Below, one piece after another: positions 27,372 to 36,000 of a stretch of 64,000 nt of DNA (position 1 is the stretch's first letter; the number at the start of each line of letters is the position of its first letter). Position numbers and translations under genes: made by a program. The DNA is from Hymenobacter convexus. GTDB lineage: Bacteria; Bacteroidota; Bacteroidia; Cytophagales; Hymenobacteraceae. The DNA lies in assembly GCF_030580955.1 (NCBI RefSeq), contig NZ_JAUQON010000006.1:1-64000 (forward strand), read 5' to 3'. The notes under the pieces were generated by a model. It was not told the origin of the DNA. It searched no databases and saw nothing but the letters and a program-made list of their open reading frames with translations.

Positions 27372-28208
27372 ATGGCCTATATCAAAGCAGGCGAAGACAC
27401 AGCCGGCAACCCGATTAATATTTTCTACGAAGACTGGGGCCAGGGCGCCCCAGTGGTGCTCATCCACGGCTGGCCGCTCGACCATACCATGTGGGAGCAT
27501 CAGGCGGTGGCGCTGGCTAAGGCCGGCAAGCGTGTGATTGCCTACGACCGCCGCGGTTTCGGCCGTTCGTCGCGCCCGTGGGGTGGCTACGACTACGACA
27601 CGCTGGCATCGGACTTGAACGCGCTGCTGACGGAACTGAACCTGACCGGCGTGACGCTGGTGGGCTTCTCGATGGGCGGCGGCGAAATTGCCCGCTACAT
27701 TGGCAACTACGGGCAGGCGCGGGTGGCCCGCGTGGCCTTTGTGAGCGCTGTGACGCCCTACATGCTGCAAACCGGCGACAACCCCGACGGCGTGCCGCAA
27801 AAGGTGTTCGACCAGATGCACGAAGGCATCGCCAAGGACCGTTTCGCCTTCCTGGAAGGCTTCGCCAAGGATTTCTACGGCCAGAGCCTCATCAGCCACC
27901 CGGTGAGCCAGGCCGTGCTGAACTGGAACCAGACCGTGACCACACTGGCCGCGCCCAACGCGACGGACGACTGCGTGACCTCGTTCTCAGGCACTGACTT
28001 CCGCGACGACCTCAAGAAAGTGACGGTGCCGACGCTGGTGATTCACGGCGACAAGGACCAGACGGTGCCTTACCCGGTGAGCGGCGAGCGCACGGCCAAA
28101 ATGGTTTCCGGCGCCGAACTGAAGGTGTACGAAGGGGCGCCGCATGGTTTGTTCTTCACTGAGAAGGACAAGCTGACGGCTGATTTGCTGACCTTTATTG
28201 GCAAATAG
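27372..28208 (+). CDS. Alpha/beta hydrolase (non-heme chloroperoxidase-like)
   Basis: The product is 278 residues. The oxyanion-hole HGWPLDHTMWEHQ, the nucleophile elbow GFSMGG with S100, the acid in HGDKDQTVP and the His in GAPHGLF complete a catalytic triad. It is closest in pattern to the cofactor-free haloperoxidase/esterase group. The natural substrate cannot be inferred. It is convergent with the desaturase gene. Confidence 0.88.
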   Translation: MAYIKAGEDTAGNPINIFYEDWGQGAPVVLIHGWPLDHTMWEHQAVALAKAGKRVIAYDRRGFGRSSRPWGGYDYDTLASDLNALLTELNLTGVTLVGFSMGGGEIARYIGNYGQARVARVAFVSAVTPYMLQTGDNPDGVPQKVFDQMHEGIAKDRFAFLEGFAKDFYGQSLISHPVSQAVLNWNQTVTTLAAPNATDDCVTSFSGTDFRDDLKKVTVPTLVIHGDKDQTVPYPVSGERTAKMVSGAELKVYEGAPHGLFFTEKDKLTADLLTFIGK

Positions 28209-28228
28209 TAGCCACTCCGCAACAATGC

Positions 28229-28262
28229 AAAAGGCCCCGATGCAATAGCGTCGGGGCCTTTT
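28229..28262. terminator. Terminator between hydrolase and desaturase
   Basis: A perfect 12-bp stem (28229-28240 with 28251-28262) has A4 and T4 at its ends, so it can serve both convergent genes. Confidence 0.75.
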
Positions 28263-28286
28263 GTATTTTCTGTCATCTTCAACGAC

Positions 28287-28306
28287 GAGACGCAAATATG
28301 CGTCTC
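28287..28306. repeat. GAGACGC hairpin overlapping the desaturase stop codon
   Basis: An 8-bp perfect stem GAGACGCA/TGCGTCTC has an AATA loop. On the minus strand it is preceded by the TAG that ends the desaturase gene, in the same TAGAGACGC context as the truB stop at 40846. Confidence 0.7.
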
Positions 28307-29373
28307 TACGCAGCGCGGCCCATTTCCCGCAGGAACATAACGTGCGACACCACGGCGGAGCGGGTGCGGGCGTAGTTGTTATAAGTAATGTCGAACTCGC
28401 TGCATACCTGCTGCACAATCTTACTGATGGCGGGGTAGTGCACGTGCGAGATTTTGGGGAAGAGGTGATGCTCAATCTGGAAGTTGAGGCCACCTACCAG
28501 CCAGCTAACCACTTTGTTATCGGTAGCGAAGTTGGCCGTGGTGCGAACCTGGTGGATGGCCCACTCGTCTTCCAGCTTGTGGGTGGTGGCGTGGGGCACT
28601 GGGAAAGCGGCGTCCTCCACGGTGTGGGCCAGTTGGAACACCATGCTCAGCACGAGGCCGGCCACGGCGGTGCTCAGCATGAAGCCGGCAAACCAGGGCA
28701 GGAAACCAACCATGTAGATGGGCAACACCACGTAGAGCAAGAGGTTCAGCACTTTAAAGCCCCAGAAGCTGACGTGCTCGCCGGTGTTCATGGGCTTGAG
28801 GCCGATGGCGCCGATTTGGCGGGAGAAGTATTTCTGGTAGTCCATGGCGAAAATCCAGGACGTGTAGAGCATGCAGTAAAGCGCCCAGAAATAGAAGTGC
28901 TGGTAGCGGTGCAGGGCGTGCTTGGGCTGCTCGGGCGTCATGCGCATCCAGGGCTGGATGTTGATGTCGTCGTCGTGGCCCTCGATGTTAGTATAGGTGT
29001 GGTGAATGAGGTTGTGCTTGGAGTTCCACATGTAGGGGCTGCCGCCGAGCACGCCCAGCGTGTAGGCCGCCAGCTTGTTCACCCACGCAAAGCGCGAGAA
29101 GCTGCCGTGGGCGCCATCGTGCATCACGTTGAAGCCGATGGCGGCGATGACACAGCCCAGCAAAGCGCATTCGAGCAGAGCCCAGCCCCAGGCCGGCGTG
29201 AAGAACACCAGATGTACGTAGAGAGCAGCCATCATTCCCACGAGCAGCACGCCCTTGAAAATGAGACTGGTGTCACCTGTCATCCGCTGCCCCGATTCCT
29301 CGAAATAGTGATTTATACGGGTTTTGAGCTCGGTGTGAAACGAGCGGGTTGCAGCGAACTTGGGCAGGGCCAT
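28306..29373 (-). CDS. Fatty acid desaturase
   Basis: The product is 355 residues, an integral membrane di-iron desaturase that introduces double bases into acyl chains and so tunes membrane fluidity. The three His boxes are present: HDGAH (H85 and H89), HNLIHH (H120, H124 and H125), and QIEHH near residue 290. Four or more membrane segments surround them. No cytochrome b5 domain is fused, so a separate electron donor is needed. The QxxHH third box is typical of the linoleoyl-CoA/front-end type. The ATG at 29373 follows the -7 box closely. The last codons and stop abut a repeat. Confidence 0.9.
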   Translation of the reverse strand: MALPKFAATRSFHTELKTRINHYFEESGQRMTGDTSLIFKGVLLVGMMAALYVHLVFFTPAWGWALLECALLGCVIAAIGFNVMHDGAHGSFSRFAWVNKLAAYTLGVLGGSPYMWNSKHNLIHHTYTNIEGHDDDINIQPWMRMTPEQPKHALHRYQHFYFWALYCMLYTSWIFAMDYQKYFSRQIGAIGLKPMNTGEHVSFWGFKVLNLLLYVVLPIYMVGFLPWFAGFMLSTAVAGLVLSMVFQLAHTVEDAAFPVPHATTHKLEDEWAIHQVRTTANFATDNKVVSWLVGGLNFQIEHHLFPKISHVHYPAISKIVQQVCSEFDITYNNYARTRSAVVSHVMFLREMGRAA

Positions 29374-29400
29374 AGGCAAGAATTGGGGGTGGAATATGGT

Positions 29401-29408
29401 CAAAGGTA
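29401..29408 (-). promoter_or_regulatory. -7 box of the desaturase gene
   Basis: TACCTTTG on the minus strand lies 27 bases before the ATG at 29373. No -33 TTG is evident. Confidence 0.55.
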
Positions 29409-29435
29409 CCCCCGCCTAACCCTATACGGCAGAAC

Positions 29436-29927
29436 TTAATTCAGGTACGCGTGCCAGTTCTGGTCGATGGTGCCCGCCGAGAGCTTAAGGAAGCCGGCCA
29501 GCGTGGGCTTTTTGGGCTGCTGCCGGATGGTCAAACCCGCTTCATTGGGCGTGTGGTGGCCTTTGGCGTGGTTGCACCGTGCGCAGGCCGTGAGCAGGTT
29601 GGTCCACGAAGATTCTCCACCCCGGGAGCGTGGCAACACGTGGTCGAGCGTTAAATTTTTCGTGGAGCCGCAATATTGGCACTCAAAATGGTCGCGCTTG
29701 AAGATGTTGTGGCGGCTCAGGGCAATGCCTTTGTATGGCACGCGCACGTAGCGCTGCAAGCGGATGATGCTCGGCTTGGGGTAAGCTTGCGAAATCGTGC
29801 GCAGGGTGCCGTCGGACTTGGCCACCATTTCCGCCTTATCGAGAAACAGGAGCACAAACGCCTTCTGCACGCTGCACAGGGTGATGGCGGTATAGTCGCC
29901 ATTCAGCACTAACACTTTTTGGTCCAT
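29436..29927 (-). CDS. HNH endonuclease family protein
   Basis: The product is 163 residues. The C-terminal half has a zinc-type HNH motif: CQYC, then LTLDHVLPRSRGG with the catalytic His, then NLLTACARCNHAKG. The N-terminal part (MDQKVLVLNGDYTAI) is the conserved lead-in of a chromosomal HNH group that is not tied to mobile elements. The role may be in DNA processing or repair; this is not known. Confidence 0.88.
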   Translation of the reverse strand: MDQKVLVLNGDYTAITLCSVQKAFVLLFLDKAEMVAKSDGTLRTISQAYPKPSIIRLQRYVRVPYKGIALSRHNIFKRDHFECQYCGSTKNLTLDHVLPRSRGGESSWTNLLTACARCNHAKGHHTPNEAGLTIRQQPKKPTLAGFLKLSAGTIDQNWHAYLN

Positions 29928-30027
29928 ACACGCTTGGGGCTCGGGTAACCCGCCGAAAGCTAGCGGTTTCCGAGCAGATAAACAAGCGTGTGAGGGTTAA
30001 GTTCAGCTGTCGACTTAAGGATATATA

Positions 30028-30136
30028 GGCACGTCATGCAGAGCGCAGCGAAGCATCTTGCCCGCTACCAGTAATCCAATCGAAAAGATTTACTGGTAGC
30101 GGGCAAGATGCTTCGCTGCGCTCTGCATGACGTGCC
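30028..30136. repeat. Longest perfect palindrome, GTCATGCAGAGC family
   Basis: Two perfect 47-bp arms (30028-30074 and 30090-30136) have a 15-base spacer. The arm runs GGCACGTCATGCAGAGC to AGCATCTTGCCCGC. It lies between HNH and C40 peptidase genes on the same strand. No coding sequence or target-site duplication is visible. Confidence 0.93.
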
Positions 30137-30160
30137 TTTCTGTCGTTCTACCCTCCCCTC

Positions 30161-30952
30161 CTACTCCGGCAGCAGGCGCTTTATCAGGCGCAGCTTGTGG
30201 CTGTACCGCTGCCGGTCGCGGTTGAAAATGCCGTTGTGGTCGAGCGGGTCGATGCGGACCTCGCCGTGGGCGTGCAGAATCTGTCCTTCGTCGAACACCA
30301 TGCCCACGTGCACGATGCGGCCCTCGGCGTTGTCGAAGAAGGCGAGGTCGCCGGGGCGGGCCTGGGTCACAAAATCGACGGTGCGGCCGTGGTCAATCTG
30401 CTGGCGGGCATCGCGCGGGAGTTGAATGCCCACTAGGCCGTAGAGTTGCTGGCACAAGCCGGAGCAGTCGAGGCCAAAGACGCTTTTGCCGCCCCACACG
30501 TAGGGCGCTTTCAAATAGACGAGGGCCATTTTGCGCAGCAGTGCGGCTTGGCGGGCGGCATCGGGCGCGGCGGTGGGGTTGGTGGCGGTGCCGTTGTAGA
30601 AGTAGGTCCGGTCGCCGATGCGCACGTTCATGCCATCGAAAAACGGCAGGCGGCAGCCCAGCGTTAGCGGAATTTTGGTGGTGGCGTCGCTCACGGCCTG
30701 CACCACGTCGAGGGCGCGGGGATGGTCCTGCGCCTTCCAGGCCGCTAGGTATTCGGGCGATACGGGCGTGTGCTGCTTGATATCCATCCAGCCCACGTAG
30801 TCATCGGCGGCCAGCTGCACCTGCAGCCAGTTGCCCTCGGTGACGAGAATCTGGTAGCACTCGCCAAAGAGCAACTGGGTGACGAGTTCGGCCCGGTCGT
30901 TGGGCTCGGCGCGGGCGGGGACGGCGCTCAGGGCGCAGATGCCGGGATTCAT
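30161..30952 (-). CDS. C40 (NlpC/P60) family peptidase
   Basis: The product is 263 residues. The N-terminal half is SH3-like (LVTQLLFGECYQILVTEGNWLQVQLAADDYVGWMD). The C-terminal NlpC/P60 domain has the catalytic Cys in LDCSGL, the His in IVHVGMV and the third polar residue, His, in ILHAHGEV. Such enzymes cut peptide cross-links in the cell wall. No clear signal peptide is seen, so the site of action is uncertain. A word-repeat palindrome lies just upstream. Confidence 0.9.
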   Translation of the reverse strand: MNPGICALSAVPARAEPNDRAELVTQLLFGECYQILVTEGNWLQVQLAADDYVGWMDIKQHTPVSPEYLAAWKAQDHPRALDVVQAVSDATTKIPLTLGCRLPFFDGMNVRIGDRTYFYNGTATNPTAAPDAARQAALLRKMALVYLKAPYVWGGKSVFGLDCSGLCQQLYGLVGIQLPRDARQQIDHGRTVDFVTQARPGDLAFFDNAEGRIVHVGMVFDEGQILHAHGEVRIDPLDHNGIFNRDRQRYSHKLRLIKRLLPE

Positions 30953-30965
30953 TATAATTGAGTAA

Positions 30966-31078
30966 TTCAGTATCGGGTATCAAGTAGTCAGACAACTACA
31001 TTTCAGCACAATATTCAGCACAATCTCGGGAGCCAACGCCCAAATCAATTATCTGAATACTGACTACCTGATACTGAA
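30966..31078. repeat. Word-repeat palindrome upstream of the C40 peptidase
   Basis: Arms 30966-30979 (TTCAGTATCGGGTA) and 31065-31078 pair at 13 of 14 positions. Further words (GTAGTCAG, TATTCAG) are rearranged between the arms. It ends 13 bases from the start codon at 30952 and fills the gap to smpB. Confidence 0.7.
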
Positions 31079-31088
31079 TACAATAAAA

Positions 31089-31547
31089 TTACATCCGCTC
31101 CATGTCGCGCTTCTGAGCTTTTTCCTTGAGGTCGTTGCGCTTGTCGTAAAGCTTTTTGCCCTGGGCGAGGGCAATTTCGATTTTGGCGAAGCCGCGGTCC
31201 GTCACGAACAGGCGCAGGGGGATGATGGTGAGGCCCTGGTCGACGCTTTTGCCAGCCAGCTGCTTCAGCTCGCGCTTGTTGAGCAGAAGCTTGCGGGCGC
31301 GCATGGCGTCGTGGTTATTGTAAGTACCTAAGGAATAGGGCGCGATTCGGATGCTGTGAATCCAGAGGTCGCCTTTGTGGTCGAAAGTGCAGTAGCCATC
31401 GGTCAGGTTCACGTTGCCTTCGCGGATGCTTTTTATTTCGGTGCCTTGCAGCATCACGCCCGCGTCGTACTTGGCCAGGAAAGTGTATTCGTGGCTGGCG
31501 CGACGGTTTTTGATGTTGATGATGACGGGTTTAGCTTCTTTGGCCAT
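31089..31547 (-). CDS. smpB: SsrA-binding protein
   Basis: The product is 152 residues. SmpB carries tmRNA to stalled ribosomes for rescue. The conserved segments NRRASHEYTFLAKYDAGVMLQGTEIKSIREG, DLWIHS and KLYDKRNDLKEKAQKRD with a basic tail are all present. The ATG at 31547 gives the standard N-terminus. No ssrA gene is seen in the window. Confidence 0.96.
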   Translation of the reverse strand: MAKEAKPVIINIKNRRASHEYTFLAKYDAGVMLQGTEIKSIREGNVNLTDGYCTFDHKGDLWIHSIRIAPYSLGTYNNHDAMRARKLLLNKRELKQLAGKSVDQGLTIIPLRLFVTDRGFAKIEIALAQGKKLYDKRNDLKEKAQKRDMERM

Positions 31548-31562
31548 GATGGTCGGATTGTA

Positions 31563-31582
31563 GCACCGGCTTTCGCTGGTGC
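31563..31582. other. Small hairpin between tsaD and smpB
   Basis: GCACCGGC and GCTGGTGC form an 8-bp stem with one non-Watson-Crick pair and a TTTC loop. It has no T-run in either direction and may be only a minor repeat. Confidence 0.35.
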
Positions 31583-31656
31583 CGGAAATGCGCAACGGCA
31601 CACAAGCGCAAGCCTATGCACTAGCGGTACGTCGCAAACGGGGCGCGAAGCTACGC

Positions 31657-32676
31657 CTACGTCAGCTTCAGGCGCGGGTTGGGGCTGGTGAGCTGGTCGG
31701 CGAAGTCGCCGGCTTCGTACTGGAAGTGAGCCGTCATGGCCACCATGGCCGCGTTGTCGGTGCAGAACTGGAATTCCGGGATGAACACCTGCCAGCCCTG
31801 CGCAGCGGCTTCGGCCTCCAGAGCGGTGCGCAGGCCGGAGTTGGCGGCCACACCGCCGGCCAGGGCCACCTGCGTGAGGCCGGTATCGGCGGCGGCGCGG
31901 CGGAGCTGGCGCAACAGCGTGGCCACGATGGTGTGCTGAATGCTGGCGCAGAGGTCGGCCAAGTTTTCCTGCACGAAGTCGGGGTTGGCGGCGGTTTCCT
32001 TTTTCAGGAAATAAAGCACTGCCGTTTTCAGGCCGCTGAAGGAGAAATCGTATCCTGGCATGGTGCCCACGGGGAAGGCAAACCGCTCGGGGTTGCCCTG
32101 GCGGGCCAGCTTGTCGAGGTGCGGGCCGCCGGGATACGGCAGGCCCAGTAGCTTGGCGGTTTTGTCGAAGGCCTCGCCGGCGGCGTCGTCGATGGTTTGG
32201 CCGATGACGTCCATTTCCAGGGCCGACTTCACCACCACCAGCTGCGTGTGGCCGCCGCTCACGGTGAGGCAGAGGAAGGGGAAACTGGGCTTGGGGTCGC
32301 GGATAAAGTGGGCCAGAATGTGGGCGCGCATGTGGTTCACGGCCAGCAGCGGCTTGTCGAGCGCCAGCGCCAGCGTCTTGGCAAACATCCCCCCTACTAA
32401 TAAGGAGCCCAGCAGGCCGGGCCCCTGCGTCACGGCCACGGCGTCGAGGTCGGCTTTGGTGAGGCCGGCTTCTTTTAAAGCAGCCGTCACGACGGGCAGC
32501 AAATGCTGCTGGTGCGCCCGCGAGGCCAGCTCGGGCACCACGCCGCCGTACTGCTCGTGGACTTTCTGGGTAGCCACAACGTTGCTCAGCAGTTGGCCGC
32601 CGGCCAGCACGGCCGCGCCGGTGTCATCGCAGGAAGATTCGATGGCGAGGATGATGGGGTGAGCGGGTGAAGCCAT
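31657..32676 (-). CDS. tsaD: tRNA N6-adenosine threonylcarbamoyltransferase
   Basis: The product is 339 residues. With TsaB and TsaE, TsaD attaches threonylcarbamoyl to A37 of tRNAs that read ANN codons. The ASKHA fold is shown by LAIESSCDDTGAAV at the N-terminus, the metal-binding HMRAH pair, CLTVSGGHTQLV, and LAGGVAANSGLR. The length is typical. It is divergent from tamB and followed on the same strand by smpB. Confidence 0.96.
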   Translation of the reverse strand: MASPAHPIILAIESSCDDTGAAVLAGGQLLSNVVATQKVHEQYGGVVPELASRAHQQHLLPVVTAALKEAGLTKADLDAVAVTQGPGLLGSLLVGGMFAKTLALALDKPLLAVNHMRAHILAHFIRDPKPSFPFLCLTVSGGHTQLVVVKSALEMDVIGQTIDDAAGEAFDKTAKLLGLPYPGGPHLDKLARQGNPERFAFPVGTMPGYDFSFSGLKTAVLYFLKKETAANPDFVQENLADLCASIQHTIVATLLRQLRRAAADTGLTQVALAGGVAANSGLRTALEAEAAAQGWQVFIPEFQFCTDNAAMVAMTAHFQYEAGDFADQLTSPNPRLKLT

Positions 32677-33038
32677 GGTATTTGGTACGTAAGTTTTGCG
32701 GTGGGCCGTAGCACAAACTTTGCAGTCCGCGCCACTACGCCATTAGGCAGTTGGCCGGGTATTCACCCAGGAAGCGGACTGCAAAGTCCGCGCTGCTGGT
32801 AGATGAATTGGCCGGCCAGGTCGATTTTTGGGCCGATTTCTCGCTGTCGCGGGACTTGAGTTGCAAAGTTCGCGTTACGGGCTTGAATTCGCCGTAAGAG
32901 AACTGAACCACGGCTTGCCGCGGGCCGTTCCGTTGGCCTGATAATTGGCTGGGCGGTTTTGTGGTTTTAACCAAACGACTAAAAAACCGCAACTTTGCGG
33001 ATTAACCCGCGTTTTTCGCCTTCAACTGTTCTGTTCCG
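32677..33038. other. Divergent intergenic region with hairpin repeats
   Basis: This 362-base gap between tsaD and tamB has no gene. ACTTTGCAGTCCGC (32717-32730) is a perfect 14-bp inverted partner of 32774-32787. The right copy extends into its own hairpin (GCGGACT-GCAA-AGTCCGC, 32774-32791). A degenerate copy, TTGCAAAGTTCGCG, lies near 32861. CAACTTTG close to 33000 is one base from the -7 consensus and could serve tamB. Confidence 0.6.
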
Positions 33039-36000
33039 GTGCGTCGTTTCTTCGCCATTCTGCTAAAAATACTGCTGGGCTTTGTGCTCCTAGTGGTGTT
33101 GGCCGTGGTGGGAGCCCTGATTGCGCTGCGGGTGCCCAGCGTGCAAACCCGCATCGGCCACGAGGTGGCCGACGTGCTCACCCGAAAACTGGGCCAGCAG
33201 GTCACCATCGGCGGGGTGGATATCCGGCCGTTTTCGCGCGTGCTGCTCGATTCGGTGAGCGTGAAGGACCGGCGCGGGGGCGAGTTGTTCGGCATTGGGC
33301 AGGCTGACGCCAGTATTTCGCTGTTTTCGGTGTTCGACCCGCGCCACCTGCACATCAGCACGCTCACGCTCAATGAGCCGCGGTTCGAGCTAAAAAACCT
33401 CCCCGGCCAGCCCGATTCGACCACGTTCAGCCAGTTTATGGCGGCGATGAAGCGCATGATTGGGCCGTCGAAGGACACGGCCACGTCGCAGCCCTTTGAC
33501 TTCCAGGTGGGAAGCGTGGCCCTGCGAAATGGGCATTTTGCCATTGAGAAAGGCGACGTGCCCCGGGCCAAAACTTACGGCCAGAGCATCGACTATGACC
33601 ATTTGCTGGTGGACAGCATCTATGCCGACATTTCCAAAATAAAGCTGGGCGACACGCTGGGGCTGCGCATCAGCCACTTGCACGCCGTGGAAACGCCGTC
33701 GCAGTCGCAGCTGCGCGAAATCACGGCCGACATGACGTACGGGCCGCATTTTTGGGAGTTTAAGGATTTGAGCTTGCGCGTGGGCCGCAGCCAAATTAAA
33801 GATTATGTGCGCTTTGAGTTCCGGGTATTCAGTAATTTCACGGACTACAACGACTCGATGAAGACCATTGCGCGGCTGCGCAATTCCCGGGTTTACTCCG
33901 ATGACATTGCCAAGTTTGCGCCGCAGCTGCGCGATTTGAAGGAATCGGTGGCCATTTCGGGCGATGCCGAAGGCTACGTGCGCGATTTCAAGGTGAACAA
34001 CCTGGATGTGCGCTACGGCTCGGGCACGCACATTGTGGCCAAGCGCGCCCACGCCGACGGCCTGCCCAACTTCAAGGAGAGCTTCGTGGACCTGCGTCTG
34101 CTGCCGTCGGTGGTGAAAACCAGCGACATCCGGCACTGGCTGCCGGCTTCGGCCAACAAGTTTGTGCAGAAGCTGGGCACCGTAAAGCTGCAGGGCACGG
34201 TACTGGGCTTTTACGATGACTTCGTGGCCGACGCCTCGTTCGATACCGCGTTGGGCTTCGTGGCCACGGACGTGAACCTGAAAACCAAAACTGACCTCAC
34301 CCACGCCGCCTACGAAGGCACGGTGCGCAGCAATGCCTTCCAATTGGGCAAGTTTTTGGGCGATGAATCGGTGATTCGGGATGTGACGCTGAACGGGCAC
34401 GTGGCCGGCGTGGGCTTCCTGCCGGAAACCGCGCAGGGCCGGGCTAAGCTGACGGTGCCGGCCATTTGGCTGAGCGGGCACCGCTACCGCAACGTGGCCT
34501 TCGATGGCGACTTCCGCCCCCAGCACTTCAACGGCCACGTGAGCGTGAACGACCCGGCCGTGCGCCTCGTGGCCGACGGCCTTATCGACTTGGAGCGCAA
34601 GCACGAAAACGTGTCCGTCAAAACCAAAATTGACCGCGCCGACCTGCGCGCCTTGGGCCTGATGAGCCAGCCGCTGGTGGTTTCGACCACGGCCGACGTG
34701 CAGTTTAAGGGCGTGCAGCTCGATTCGCTCATCGGGCACGCCTACCTGCGCAAGTCCCTGTTTACGATGGGCAAGCGCCGGCTGCGCCTCGACACCCTGG
34801 ACGTGGTGAGCACCCGCAACCGCCTGAATCAGCGCCGCGTGACGCTGCGCTCCGAAGCCGTGAACGCCAACGTGGCCGGCACCTTCAACACCTCCGATGT
34901 GGTGCGCGATGTGCAGACGCTGCTCACCGAGTACCGCCTCAACTTTGAGAGCAATGCCACCGCCACGGCCGACTACTACCGCCGCAAGCGCCAGCGCGCC
35001 CTGCCGGTGTATCAGGTTGATTTTAAGCTTAATTTAAAAAAGCCCAACCCGGTTCTGGGGCTGTTTGTGCCCGAGCTGGAGGTGGCCAACGGCAGCCGCA
35101 TCGACGGCTCGTTCCGCAACGGCGAGACGTCGATTTTCCAGCTCGGCGGCCACCTCGACAGCCTGCGCTACGGCCCGGTGATGACCGTGAACGACGACTT
35201 CGACTTCCTGACATCGAAGCTGCCTTATAAGTCCGACATCCTGGCCCAGGCCAGCATTACCAGCGACCGGCAGGTGCTGCCCGGACTGGGCAAAACCGAA
35301 AAGTTCATCGTGGAGGGCGTGTGGGACCAGCAGCACATCAATTTCTCCACTTCGCTGGCCCAAACGGGCACTACAAACAAGGCGACCATCAACGGCTCAA
35401 TGGGCTTCCTGCCGCGGGCGGTGGAAGTGGTGTTCCGGCAGTCGGGCGTGCACCTGCTCGATAAAGACTGGACCATTGCGGCCGACAACTCGGTGCGAAT
35501 TTCGGACTACGGCCGCGAGTTTGACATTAAGAACCTGACCTTTAGCAACGGCGTGCAGTTTGTGGGCGCGCAGGGCTTCATCTCGCCCGATGCCAGCAAG
35601 CCGCCCTTGCAATTGCAGGTGAAAGACTTTCAACTGGCCACGTTGAATACGCTGACTGGCCAGCGCCTGGGCGGCCGCGTGAACGCGCAGGGCACCATGA
35701 GCGGCGTGTACGGTCCGCTCACCATCAACAGCACGCTGGGCGTGGACTCGCTGACCTACGATGGCACGCTCATCGGGCAGGTAGCCGGGCGCGGCGACTG
35801 GGACAACGCCGCCAGCAAGCTGCGCGTGAACCTGGACGTGGCCCGCGCCGGCCAGTCGGTGCTGACGGTGCTGGGCGACATCGCGCCGCGCGACAATACC
35901 AACCAACTCAACCTCGCGGGCACCCTCAACGATGCGCCTATTGTGCTGGCGCAGCCGTTCCTAGGGTCCATCATGAAAAACCTGAGCGGCACGGGTCGGG

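Noticed and set aside
30028..30136. Palindrome as a CRISPR or attachment site
   Set aside because: There are only two inverted arms with one short spacer and no direct-repeat array, cas genes or integrase nearby.
33390..34739. 449-codon frame opposite tamB
   Set aside because: Antisense shadow with no recognisable domains inside a continuous TamB gene.
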